Of a DNA stretch of 64,000 nt, positions 32,261 through 43,418 are shown piece by piece. The notes beneath the pieces were generated by a model. It did no database searches and was not told the origin of the DNA. It worked only from the letters and a program-made list of their open reading frames with translations. Source of the stretch: Symsagittifera roscoffensis (taxonomy: Eukaryota; Xenacoelomorpha; Acoela; Convolutidae); assembly GCF_963678635.1 (NCBI RefSeq), contig NC_087071.1, positions 28,737,325-28,801,324 of the forward strand. The letters run 5' to 3'. Positions within the stretch are counted from its first letter, which is position 1. Each line of letters starts with the position of its first letter. Both the position numbers and the translations under genes were made by a program.

Positions 32261-35200
32261 AAAATTGACAAACACGGCTGTTTGATGTTTGGTGTTAAAA
32301 AGTTTTCATTTCCATTTTTGTCTTATAAATTGTTTTTCTGAATTTGTCCTCCGTCACAGTAAGACTATTATACCAAAAAAAAATTTCATTCTAAAAAACT
32401 ATTGAAACCAATCAAGTTTGAACAATAATTATTAAAAACATCCGAAATAGGAAATTTTTCTCAGAAACTCTGTTCGAGAAAAAGATGTGCGATCTGAAAG
32501 TGAACCCAAAACAATTAACCCAGAGACTCTGGCATGATATCCTATCCATCTCAACAAAATTTACAGGATGGTCAAGATTGTATTAGATCTGCCAAAGCGA
32601 TAGAAAGTTTGAAAAACGGAAGTTCGGGAATTTTAAATTTTCAAAGTTTTTAGGCCACTTCTTAACATTTATTTTGGATAATTTGTGTACGCTCTGATAA
32701 TTGTGCTATGAAACTTTTAGTTTAGTTCAAAAACTTTCTAAAAAAACTAAAAAATCAAAAAGCATAGAAGCCCGGCAAACATTAGCTATTCTATTAAAAT
32801 CTTATGTAATTTAAATAATTAGAATTGAACGCAATTTAAGTGAAAGAGCTACAAAATTCAAGCTGAAAACTTTTAAGGAGGATCTTTGAGAATCATTGCA
32901 TTTGAAAAATACCCATTCAAAAGCAGAAAACAAGAAGGAAACGAAACACTGGAACATTTCACTTTTTTAAAAGAACTTGATTTGAAGGCAGACTGTATCA
33001 CGAAGTAGAAAGCGTTCAAGATAAGTTCGAATTTGAAAAACAAGCAAATACCAGAGGGACAAGCTGCAGAAACTAGAATGCCACTGGTGACACATGAATA
33101 TGCTTTAAAAAGAAAGGAAGCAACCCAGGTTGACCTCTATACACCGAAAATGCTTATCATACAATTCCATACATCAATTGTGTGGAAAAACGCTTGTCAT
33201 ACAACTTTCATACAACTTCTAAAAAAGGTTCAAAACTGGTATAAACTTATTTCTGTGGCTGTTTGATTTTTATAAAACAGTCTGGTGATAAAAAACTGAA
33301 GTTTTCGTTTTTTGAAAAAAATGCTTATCATACAATTCCCATATATGGAAATTGTATGACTTGCATTTTTTTGATGGCGACACAAAAAATTTTTCAAGTA
33401 ATTTTGGCCCAAAAATTTTTTGTTTTTTTTTTCAACCGCAAATCGAATTTCGAGCGCAAACAAACATTTTTCGAAATTTTTTTTTGCATCCAAAATTTTT
33501 TTTTTGTGTGCATAACGTAGTCCTGGATACGATAAAATTGGCTTTTATTTTCTTTTCACTTAAATTTTCTTTTCAAAAACGCTGAAAATTCCTGTTTCGA
33601 TTGTATGGGGTGTTGATGTTTGCCTTGATTAATGTCTGATAATTTGAAAATTCAAAAATATAAAATATTCATCGCATTAAAAAATTTTGCCAAAAAATAA
33701 AAGTTTGTTACTTTTGTTACATGAATTGTGAAAGACAGATATTTCATGTCGTTTTCTATGCATTGTAAATGCAAAACCGTCCAATCTTTGTCACTTGTAG
33801 CCGGTTGCAAACACAACCGAAAATTTTTCAGAAACTAAATTCAGAAAAAAAATCAAAATTGACAAACACGGCTGTTTGATGTTTGGTGTTAAAAAGTTTT
33901 CATTTCCAGTTTTGTCTTATAAATTGTTTTTCTGAATTTGTCCTCCGTCACAGTAAGACTATTATACCAAAAAAAAATTTCCTTCTAAAAAACCATTGAA
34001 ACCAATCAAGTTTGAACAATAATCATTAAAAACATCCGAAATAGGAAATTTTTCTCAGAAACTCTGTTCGAGAAAAAGATGTGCGATCTGAAAGTGAACC
34101 CAAAACAATTAACCCAGAGACTCTGGCATGATATCCTATCGATCTCAACAAAATTTACAGGATGGTCAAGATTGTATTAGATCTGCCAAAGCGATAGAAA
34201 GTTTGAAAAACGGGAGTTCGGGATTTTTAATTTTTCAAAGTTTTTAGGCCACTTCTTAACATTTATTTTGGATAATTTGTGTACGCTCTGATAATTGTGC
34301 TATGAAACTTTTAGTTAGGTTCAAAAACTTTCTAAAAAAACTAAAAAATCAAAAAGCATAGAAGCCCGGCAAACATTAGCTATTCTATTAAAATCTTATG
34401 TAATTTAAATAATTAGAATTGAACGCAATTTAAGTGAAAAAGAGCTACAAAATTCAAGCTGAAAACTTTTAAGGAGGATCTTTGAGAATCATTGCATTTG
34501 AACAATACCCATTCAAAAGCAGAAAACAAGAAGGAAACGAAACACTGGAACATTTCACTTTTTTAAAAGAACTTGATTTGAAGGCAGACTGTATCACGAA
34601 GTAGGAAGCGTTCAAGATAAGTTCGAATTTTAAAAGCAAGCAAATACCAGAGGAACAAGCTGCAGAAATTAGAATGCCACTGGTGACACATGAATATGCT
34701 TTAAAAAGAAAGGAAGCAACCCAGGTTGACCTCTATACACCGAAAATGCGTATCATACAATTCTATACATCAATTGTGTGGAAAAACGCTTGTCATACAA
34801 CTTTCATACAACTTCTAAAAAAGGTTCAAAACTGGTATAAACTTATTTCTGTGGCTGTTTGATTCATATAAAACAGTCTGGTGATAAAAAACTGAGGTTT
34901 TCGTTTTTTGAAAAAAATGCTTATCATACAATTCCCATATATGGAAATTGTATGACTTGCATTTTTTTGATGGCGACACAAAAAATTTTTCAAGTAATTT
35001 TGGCCCAAAAATCTTTTGTTTTTTTTTTCAACCGCAAATCGAATTTCGAGCGCAAACAAACATTTTTCGAAATTTTTTTTTGCATCCAAAAAATTTTTTT
35101 TTGTGTGCATAACGTAGTCCTGGATACGATAAAATTGGCTTTTATTTTCTTTTCACTTATGTTTTCTTTTCAAAAACGCTGAAAATTCCTATTTCGTTTG

Positions 35201-35450
35201 TATGGGGTGTTGATGTATGCCTTGATTAATGTCTGATAATTTGAAAATTCAAAAATATAAAATAATCATCGCATTAAAAAATTTTGCCAAAAAATTTTTG
35301 TTACATGAATTGTGAAAGACAGATATTTCATTTCGTTTTCTATGCATTGTAAATGCAAAACCGTCCAACCTTTGGTGTTTTGAGTAACCAAAATCTTTGT
35401 CACTTGTAGCCGGTTGCAAACACAACCAAAAATTAAAAAAAATCAAAATT
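32261..35450 (+). repeat. Tandem segmental duplication, two units of about 1.59 kb
   Basis: Unit 1 (32261-33854) and unit 2 (33855 to about 35450) both start AAAATTGACAAACACGGCTG and are almost identical. They include a non-coding stretch, then a MITE copy. Unit 1's MITE is cut at the junction (AAATC|AAAATTGACAAAC), while unit 2's runs to its natural end at 35614. Short open frames in both units (e.g. 33033-33266, 34674-34862) are shadows of the repeat. Confidence 0.9.
33124..33854 (+). mobile_element. MITE-like element, copy 3, truncated
   Basis: It starts CCCAGGTTGACC. The right end is missing because the tandem duplication junction cuts it. Confidence 0.75.
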
Positions 35451-35614
35451 TTCGGTTATGGAAAAACAACTATCATACAATTTTCATATATGGAAAATTG
35501 CTTATCATAGAGTTTTCATACAATTTTTTGTACGTATGGAATTGTATGAAATTGTATGACAAGAAGTTTCTCATATTTGGAAGTTGTATTATAAGAAGTT
35601 TTGGTCAACCCGGG
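34720..35614 (+). mobile_element. MITE-like element, copy 4, complete
   Basis: It runs from CCCAGGTTGACC to GGTCAACCCGGG (895 bp), with the same interior as copies 1-3 and inverted subterminal CATACAATT(C/T)CCATATATGG motifs. Confidence 0.8.
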
Positions 35615-36164
35615 AAACCAATTGAAAGTCATCAACCGGTTTCAACAAACAAAAGCATCACTATAAAAAAGAGGCATTGAAGCCAAGGTTTCAGCTGAAA
35701 CCAATTTTAAAACAGGACAGCAAAATCTGTACTAAAATACGCAAACACACAGCGCTATAAACCTAAAACTAAATTACTAAGGGTAGTCATTAGATTTTTC
35801 TCAAATTACTATCTGTATGAAAAGGCACAAATGACCAAATGACTCGACCGCTTGTTGCTCTCAATTTTGGTACCACTCATTACCCACGACCTACAAAAGT
35901 AGCATTTGATATGAGAGAAACCTTGAAAATAATAAGAGCAAGGCAACTTAGACACTTCGAGGCGCAACTACTTATTTCGAGACTCAATCTCACATTTCGA
36001 GGCACAGGTTCAAAAAGCAAACAAAACTCAACCAAACACAGCAATTACAAGTTCACAGAACATGTTGTTCAAGAAAAATGCTAAACACGGTAACTATGTC
36101 AAATCTTAAGCACATTCAGAGGAGTAACCACAAAGTTCAAAGAGAGCAAGTGTTTAGTTAATTA
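35615..36164. other. Intergenic DNA, no gene recognised
   Basis: An open frame at 35839-36084 has no domain or splice support. Nothing else stands out. Confidence 0.4.
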
Positions 36165-37418
36165 CTAGTACTAGGGATACATTAGTGTGGCACCTCCTAG
36201 AGTGGTGTAGTCCTTTGCGGTGGGGTCCGCAGTAATCGGATCTACCGCGGTGTATCCTAGGGATTTGGTCTGAGCTTTTGGGCTGTCGGGCGGGTATTTG
36301 TACTTCCTATTACCTGCGCGATGTATTGGATTCATACCCAGGTATTTATATCTGGGTATGTCTGTAGCAACCCTGCTTAGGTTTGAGCAAACCAGAGTAG
36401 ACTGACTGTGTTCTACAGTCAGACAGACCGTTCAAAAAGCTCATGGCAATATCCCAATGCCTATGGGCTTTTCTGAAGTTGCCGCACGAGGGTGACACCA
36501 CAAGGCATGTTATGCCCTGTGCCAAATGATGTAATTTACTGTGCATTGCCCAAAAGATGGTTTGGACTAGTGAGATGGGTGGTTAGACAACTTACCACCC
36601 TTTTAATAGTCAAATGCTGACGTTTCAGATTTTCTCAGTAAAGGTCTGAAGGCTATATCTGGTGCAATTGATTTTGCACTAGGCTGAGAACTAGTACTAG
36701 GGATACGTTAGTGTGGCACCTCCTAGAGTGGTGTAGTCCTTTGCGGTGTGGTCCGCAGTAATCGGATCTACCCCGGTGTATCCTGGAGATTTGGTCTGGG
36801 CTTTTGGGCTGTCGGGCGGGCATTTGTACTTCCTATTTCCTGCGCGATGTATTGGATCACGTGCTTCCAATATGTAACCGACAGTTCATCAAACGAGGCC
36901 ATTTCTATAGACGTCACACGCCGCATTGCCCAGTGCTCAAAGACGTAAGTGCGAACCTTGGGGAGCCTTGCTTCGGCAAATGCAAGCCTTGGGGGTCACT
37001 CGACATTTTTGTATTGCGCTTGCCATGTCTGGATACGGCCTTGAAAGCCACCAGACTAAGTGCCCTTACTAGTCTCGCAAATCTTCGGATAGAGATGACT
37101 TTTGGTACAACTTTCTGTGTTAGTGGAGACTAGAAACAGAGGTCTGTGCTCAACAGAATCCCCTGATGATGAGAAAGCTATTTGTAGAAAAATGGCTTTC
37201 CCGAAGTTGCCATGAGTGGTAGCCGCCACAATGCTTTAAGCACTGTGGATCCTATGATGTAATCTTAGGAAGGGTTCAGACCCGGTGATTTTAAAAATCT
37301 CGGATTCGTAAGGTGGTTAGCTAGGCAACTTGTTACTCTCAAAGAACTGTGCTTCTTAGTGAAAATAACTCTCAGTGATGGCCCTTTATGACTATGAGTA
37401 TACTGAGGACTAGTACTA
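36165..37418 (+). repeat. G/C-richer duplicated repeat bounded by CTAGTACTAG
   Basis: Two units, 36165-36690 and 36691-37409, each open with CTAGTACTAGGGATAC, and a third partial CTAGTACTA lies at 37410. The first 160 bp are almost identical (CACCTCCTAGAGTGGTGTAG, TTTGGGCTGTCGGGCGGG). The remainder is diverged but collinear (GAAGTTGCC, GGTGGTTAG, CAACTT). Unit 2 has about 200 bp extra, including a reading with a zinc-finger-like GHFYRRHTPHC. The class is unknown. Confidence 0.7.
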
Positions 37419-37586
37419 ATAACAAACGAACTAAACACAAACAAATATTTTGAGGTCTAATTGAAAAAGAAAAAATGACGAAACTAAGCTAGATATTTTG
37501 TGGCTAGGTAAAAAGACGATTGTTAATATGGAACCGAAAACAGTCGAACAAAACATTCAATGATTGTGGAAGGGAAATTAACTCAC

Positions 37587-37827
37587 GTCCAGTTACCGTT
37601 ACGGGAACAATTTGGAAACCAGTCCCTGTTATTGTTATGGAATATTGAATTGGATTTGTTTCTGTATCAGACCCGAAATTGTTAGGAGTATGCAGGTTTT
37701 TAAGGCCCAGCTTCTTGTATGCAATAACTTGAGAAAATAAGTTCATGCTTACGTTTTTAGACAACGAGGGATCAGAAGCAAAGACATAACCAACCTTCAA
37801 CGATAATGAAGCAACCAAATGGTCCAA
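37587..37827 (-). CDS. Possible internal exon of an unknown gene
   Basis: A minus-strand open frame of about 80 codons ends in a donor GAC|GTGAGT (37585-37587). The protein is moderately hydrophobic with a Thr/Val-rich stretch. No ATG or acceptor is certain at the 5' side. Weak; it could be chance. Confidence 0.25.
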
Positions 37828-39065
37828 GAAAGTCCGGATAAAAATTTACAACAACCTGGTGATGCAAAGAAACAACAACTGCCAAGGAACATTAAATAAA
37901 CAGCTGGCTCTCAGACAAAAAACTAAGAATGACTAAGAAGTAAAAGACAGTACTCAAAAGTTTTCAAACAGTATTCTCGGCTGTATGCATGACAAACAGA
38001 CAGAGTATTTAAGAAAAAATCAGAAAATGGTTTAACTAACACCCAGGCAAACAACAACAGCAAATACAGCGGGAAAAATTTGTGTCCATTCCAACTCGAA
38101 TTGCCAGAAAAAAAGAACAACTGATTCAAAAAACAGAATAAAAGCTTACCCTTACCAAAAAAATTGGTGTCCATTATAAATATCTTTTAGTATCAAATTA
38201 ATTTTCCTGGGAGTGACTTAGTGAGTCGTACAATCACCATTTTGAAGTCAACAAATTTTAGATAAAAAATTCAAGATCATAGACTTCTCATTTGAATTAA
38301 CTTTTGGAGCATGAAACAAGACTCGAAACTTTTCATGAAATTAAACCACTAAATAACATAAAATCTTACTTTGTGAAGTATCGAAACATCGGGAGGAAAA
38401 CAAATTCTAGATCATAATTCATTTCAAGTTCCAGTGAGTGTGGCCTTGAATGAAAATTGGTCGATGTATGTTATGTTTTTTTTAAACAGCAAAAAGAAAT
38501 CTTAAAATCTTTGCCAATTCAAGTTTTATTTTAGTTTGTTTAAACGAAGACAAGGCATTTTTCTATAAAAAAAATTTTCTCTTCAAAAATCAGCCCAATC
38601 TGCTGATGAAATTGCCATTTTTGATAACTCAGCAGTTTATAGAACTCAGTGAACGGACTAGATTGAAACAATACCTCCAACAAGAAAAAAATGATTATCT
38701 TACAAATTTATACAAATTCAAATAAAAAAAATCTAAATTGTTAGGTAAACTGAAAACAGGCCACAGATTTCAGCCACTAGATTTTCTCGGAATTGAGTTT
38801 TTTGCACAATAAAACTAGATATTTTTGTCATAATTCTGTGTAAAATTTTAGAGATTGAATTAAATGGCGCTCCAAATAGTTTTTCTAGGAGATTATTGAC
38901 ACTCAACTTGTTCATATTTGATAAAATTTCAATTAGCGTACAATATCGGCAAAATAATAGATCGATTCCGTTTCTGTTTATGAAAAAAATACTGGGGATA
39001 CAAACTTGAAGTATGTTTAAATTGTTATCAGAGAGATTGAATAATTAAAAAATGTAGCCAACAAA
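37828..39065. other. Intergenic DNA, no gene recognised
   Basis: A minus-strand open frame at 37923-38174 begins MDTNFFG, with a donor-like GGTAAG right after its sixth codon, and has hydrophobic stretches, but I cannot make a gene of it. Confidence 0.35.
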
Positions 39066-39285
39066 GGCAGGGGCGGATCTAGGATTTTCTCGAGGGGGGG
39101 GGGGGGGCGGATTTTCCAAAAAAATTTCGAAAATGTTGCAGACATTTTTTTAGGTCGACCGAATTGATTGATTTCGAGCTCTCCCTGAGCTCGGTTTTGG
39201 CCAAATGGCAAAATTTTGAAAAAAAAGTCCAAAAAGGCATTGACTAAAAAGTTTTGACCAAAAAATCGCGTTTTTTCGGCGCTCG
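39066..39285 (+). repeat. GGGGCGGATCTAGG repeat, copy running into the assembly gap
   Basis: It starts GGGGCGGATCTAGGATTTTC with a run of about 13 G, then AGGTCGACCGAATTG and the TTTTGGCCAAA...GACCAAAAAATCG block shared with 9140-9250. The sequence stops at the N run. Confidence 0.7.
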
Positions 39286-39485
39286 NNNNNNNNNNNNNNN
39301 NNNNNNNNNNNNNNNNNNNNNNNNNNNNNNNNNNNNNNNNNNNNNNNNNNNNNNNNNNNNNNNNNNNNNNNNNNNNNNNNNNNNNNNNNNNNNNNNNNNN
39401 NNNNNNNNNNNNNNNNNNNNNNNNNNNNNNNNNNNNNNNNNNNNNNNNNNNNNNNNNNNNNNNNNNNNNNNNNNNNNNNNNNNNN
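39286..39485. other. Assembly gap (200 N)
   Basis: Exactly 200 unknown bases. The left edge is inside a repeat; frames spanning it are meaningless. Confidence 1.
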
Positions 39486-40482
39486 CCATGGAACTCCGGT
39501 GCGGGAATACCTGAGAAAACATATCAGAAATGTTGGCTGTCATTTTCAAATATATACATTGAGATAAAATTCAATGCTTCTTTTAAATGAGCTTACAATT
39601 TCAACATTGTTCCGTCTAACTAAACGAATGGCTGTAGTGAACATATTTTTAACTTGAGAACAAAAAATAGAGCGTTTGTTGAAACTGGGTAAGAACTTTT
39701 TTTTACTTTAATTTGATAAAGTGAAACTTATCCAGACTTTTGCAAAAAATATCATTTGAACTGTTCCTTCGATGATTCAGTTTTATATTATTTCACCCAT
39801 TTATCTTTGATTTTATGTATGATCAGAATTATAATGGCAACATACAGATTTTGATACACCCGTGCATTTCTCCTGAAATACTATTGAAACAGAACTCATT
39901 TACTCAGTGCACAAATGCAGAAATGCCAACTCAATTGACTGCGATTAATTAATAAATGTGGTTGTAGCTGTTTGGTTTAATTGTGTAAAGATGTAAGTCA
40001 ATGATTATTAAACCACTTATTTAATGACTTTATTTCTACTTTGATTAGTTATTCTCCCTATATTTGTTTGTTCTTCAGTTTTTTAAATAGTAGAATAAAG
40101 AAAATTTTTTCTGGTTAAAGAAGATGCTATAGGTTTATAGTGATATGTGCTTTATAGATCTAACTTTTTAGTATCGCGACTAATTCAATTGGTCAAATGT
40201 GGCGGCAGAAGGGTTTGCACGCCCTCTATTCAGGCAATCCCCAACCGGCATTGGGTCTGAAATTCTGTTAAGTTTTTTGTTCTTTATCTTTCTTTTTTAC
40301 ACTTGCGAGCTCTAGCGAGCATTAGCATTTTAGTACAAAAGTTCTTTTTTTTCTAACTTAACAGAATAAAAGTGCTCATTTGATGGCACTTTAATTATAA
40401 TCCAAATCACGATCTGAAGCATTGGAAATTTCATAAAATCTGTTCGCAGTTTTGCTTGTGGCTAGCTGTCATGCATTGACAA
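39486..40482. other. Intergenic DNA, no gene recognised
   Basis: AT-rich; no ORF or clear repeat. Confidence 0.4.
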
Positions 40483-40545
40483 GCGTCCGTGGCCGAGTGA
40501 CTAGTGCCTTCGCCTATAAATCTCTAGGTCGAAGGATCGAATCAA
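40483..40545 (+). repeat. tRNA-derived SINE head or tRNA pseudogene
   Basis: GTGGCCGAGTGACTAGTG matches a pol III A box (tRNA-Ser/Leu type), and GAAGGATCGAATC, about 35 bases on, is a degenerate B box. The acceptor stem does not pair and no CCA-side match is seen, so it is not a working tRNA. Confidence 0.6.
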
Positions 40546-40713
40546 ATAGATGAAATTGTTCCTGAAAATTTTGCATGTCAAACTATGTTTTGATCTGTTC
40601 TGGTTTTGCAATTTGAAACTATTCGAAAATAGGCAAAAGTGAAACAATTTTTTTTTAAATGAGTTGAACTGAATTGAACTGATGAATTAGTTTACTTCAG
40701 TTTGTTCAATTGG

Positions 40714-40860
40714 CAAGAAATTGAGATCAAAGTTGGGTGTTTAACAGGAATTGAGATCGAAGTTGGTTGATTGTCAGGAATTGAGATTGAAGTTCGGTGT
40801 TTGACAGGAACTGAGATCGAAGTTGGGTGTAAATTTGGGGCAAGAATTGGGATCGAACGC
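40714..40860 (+). repeat. Minisatellite, about four units of 34 bp
   Basis: Units follow the pattern CAGGAATTGAGATCGAAGTTGG with variable GTGTTT(A/G)A tails, starting near 40714, 40748, 40782 and 40816. Confidence 0.85.
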
Positions 40861-40964
40861 TAGATATTTCAACTGTTACAAGTAATTGGGATTGAGCTTG
40901 CTTATGGTCACCTGGTAAGTTAAAAGAATGTTTCAAAGCGCAACTACATATTTAACTGGAATCC

Positions 40965-41295
40965 GTAAACGAAAAGCTGATTCTAATTACAATTTGCGGA
41001 TTCCGCTTAAAATAGGCGGATTCGGCTAGGAGGTGCGGATTCCGCAACAGCTCAATTTGCTATACACATGTTTTTTCTTTGTTTGTGGTTTCCACAAACT
41101 GTTCCGGATTTCTCAAATACTTTTCCGGATTTCTCAAATACTGATCAAATACTGTTTGCCCTTTTTTGGATCGATTTTGAGCAGTACAGTGTTAAAGCTA
41201 CACGGTCCAAAACAGCAAAAAAGATCAAAGAATTATAGCAATGATGCAGGTTCCGCGAGAAATCTGGTTTTACCCTGTTGAGGAATCCGATCACA
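40965..41295 (-). repeat. GCGGAATCC-motif repeat, copy 2 (inverted relative to copy 1)
   Basis: GCGGATTCCGC-type motifs are at 40995-41050. A body then matches the reverse complement of 18400-18560 (GATTTTGAGCAGTACAGTG, GATCAAAGAATTATAGCAATG). The open frame 41033-41281 is a shadow. Confidence 0.7.
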
Positions 41296-42237
41296 AATCA
41301 CGAAATATACGCTTTGGCCTCTTAATTTTTAAAAATGAACGGCGTAATATTCGCAAAAAAAAGACGATGCGTTGTGCAACAACTATAACCGGTAAGTTTT
41401 TTTTATGATTGAGCTTATACAAACCGAACTGTTTGAATCAAGACGATGCACTCAATATTTATGTTGGATGAAGTTTTTGATAATGTTTCTGAAATTTGAA
41501 TTTTGACCAATTAGCATGCCTATACACTTTTTTAATGGATTATAATCGATTATAACCGACTATAATGAATTATATTGATTAACAAAATTAGGATTAAAAT
41601 CCATTTTTGCTGGCTTACAATCGATTACCAATGAACTTTTATAGATACTGACTATAAAATGACAATATGATCGATTATTATCCATGGAACTCCAGTTTGG
41701 GGTACTAACAAGAACATCATTATCAAGAAAAACAGCAATTACCGTTCGGACAAACATAGGACAAAGTGAAAAAAGAAGGGGGGTTGTGGTTCAAAATAAG
41801 CGAGCTCGGTTAGTAAAGATCTCTATGTCCTATTATTTAGCCATAAAGAAAAAATAAAAAATTATTCCGACAAGTATATAATTATTCTAATTATTATAAT
41901 TATTCCAACAGTTGAGTTTCAATAGGAGTATGAAAACAAAAAAAAATCGAAGATAAAAAGTCATGCTCATATAAATATCTGTCGCCAGAAATGGCAACAC
42001 GCTTAAAACAAACTAAAAAAGAAATCACGTTTCATTTTTATAGTTGTAAAACATGTTTTCAAATTATAAAATTGCTTTCTACTCACTAGCGCGTTACACT
42101 ACTTTTCTTATTCAAAACAACAAACAATGCTTGATTGTTATCTTCTCGTAAGAAAAAGAAATTTTGATTATATTAATATTTGTGCTCATTTTAAAAAAAT
42201 ATATCTGATCAGCGAAATCTGTGTTTAGCTTTGATTT
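41296..42237. other. Intergenic DNA upstream of the RING gene
   Basis: It has several ATAATCGATTATA-like palindromes (41530-41680). A TATA-like ATATAAATAT at about 41970 could serve the gene at 42238. No ORF. Confidence 0.35.
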
Positions 42238-43278
42238 ATGGCAATGGCCAGCATTGCCGAAAACCTTCAGTGTTCTATATGTTCCGATATATTTCGAAAT
42301 CCTCGAGCACTTCCTTGTGGACATTCCTATTGTGGTCCTCCACGAAACTGTCTGAACGGAATCAAATACGATAATGATCAAAGATCAAAGTGCGCAATTT
42401 GCAACGAAATTTTCCAGTTCCCAGTTTCAACATTAAAACCACTATATGGAATTCGAGAAGCGATCAGCTCGTTATTTCTCGAAGAAAACACCGCAGAAGG
42501 AAATTGTAATCATGCCATAGTTTACAAAAACTTATGGTGCGTAGATTGTAGCGCCCAAGTTTGCAGTGTTTGTGTTGACACATTTCATTTTGATCACAAT
42601 TTGAAAAACTACAAAGCTATTTTGATGAATAAACTTGATTCGGTGCTACCTCAACTTCAAAATATTGATCTTCTAGAATTTCAGATTGCCAGCGAAATGA
42701 AGCAACTTCAGAAAAGACAGCATACTCTAGAGAAAATTTCACGCAACAAAAGAACTTTATTGGATTTTGCAAAAAGCAAAGGGAATCGCCCACTGAACAC
42801 AGAAATATCAGAAATGCTAGTTTCGAATTCAATTGAGTCTGAACTTCAACAAATCGCAAATCAGGTAAAGCTTTTCGAGTTCACCGTGACAATCGACAAC
42901 ATTGAACTTTATAAGAAAGGGGCTGCTTACTCGCCAGATTATTGCTTGCGAAAGTATAATTTTCGGATACTATGGACAATTGAGGAAGAAAATGAAGAGT
43001 TTTGCTTATTTTTATATCTGGGTGTTGAATCTTTAAATCAATCAAATAAAAATTGGAAAATAAGGCTGACGTTTCGACTGGTTCTCGTAAATTTCGATGC
43101 GTCAAAAAGTATCGAAAAAGGATTCGTTAAATACGATTTTGAAGACGGAAAATCTGTTATGGGATATTCAAGCATGTTTGCAAAGAGCGACGAGATTGGA
43201 AAAGAAGGAAGTGGTTTTATTTTTAACCCTGCTACCATTACTGTCAAGGTCCAAATACAGGAACTTATTTTGTTATAA
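42238..43278 (+). CDS. RING / B-box / coiled-coil / MATH protein, probable E3 ubiquitin ligase (TRIM37-like architecture)
   Basis: One exon, 346 codons, complete, from ATG 42238 (a second ATG is two codons on) to TAA 43276-43278. A C3HC4-type RING spans residues about 12-60 (CSIC, CGHSYC, CAIC). A B-box-2-like zinc site spans about 88-120 (CNH, CVDC, CSVC, HFDH). A charged coiled coil covers about 130-190 and a MATH/TRAF-like beta domain about 215-346 (LYLGVES, W, GFIFNPATITV). RING would recruit the E2 enzyme and MATH would bind the substrate. AATAAA at 43413-43418 is a polyadenylation signal. It is the only intact host-type gene in the window; lack of introns may mean retrocopy origin or membership of an expanded family. 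Confidence 0.88.
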   Translation: MAMASIAENLQCSICSDIFRNPRALPCGHSYCGPPRNCLNGIKYDNDQRSKCAICNEIFQFPVSTLKPLYGIREAISSLFLEENTAEGNCNHAIVYKNLWCVDCSAQVCSVCVDTFHFDHNLKNYKAILMNKLDSVLPQLQNIDLLEFQIASEMKQLQKRQHTLEKISRNKRTLLDFAKSKGNRPLNTEISEMLVSNSIESELQQIANQVKLFEFTVTIDNIELYKKGAAYSPDYCLRKYNFRILWTIEEENEEFCLFLYLGVESLNQSNKNWKIRLTFRLVLVNFDASKSIEKGFVKYDFEDGKSVMGYSSMFAKSDEIGKEGSGFIFNPATITVKVQIQELILL

Positions 43279-43412
43279 TGTTTACAACAGCCGACCTCTT
43301 GCGAAAATGTGCAATCTTTCAACTTTCTTGTATTAAAAGTCTTTATTTTTTTTATAGTTTCTTATAAGAAAATGTCCCTATCTTTTAACAATCTTAAAGC
43401 CTTGTTTTTCGA

Positions 43413-43418
43413 AATAAA
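43413..43418 (+). promoter_or_regulatory. Polyadenylation signal of the RING/MATH gene
   Basis: AATAAA lies 135 bases after the stop codon. Confidence 0.6.

Noticed and set aside
33033-35182. Paired open frames on both strands in the 1.59-kb duplication
   Set aside because: They lie in MITE and duplicated non-coding DNA and are rich in Phe/Lys from A/T runs; the apparent conservation is due to recent duplication.
39244-39549. Open frames running across the N run
   Set aside because: Unknown bases cannot be translated; artefact of the gap.
40483-40545. Functional tRNA gene
   Set aside because: Acceptor stem does not pair and the B box is degenerate; no clear anticodon stem.
39486-41710. Shared CCATGGAACTCC at 39486 and about 41683 as a repeat boundary
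   Set aside because: Homology does not extend beyond about 14 bases, so chance is likely.
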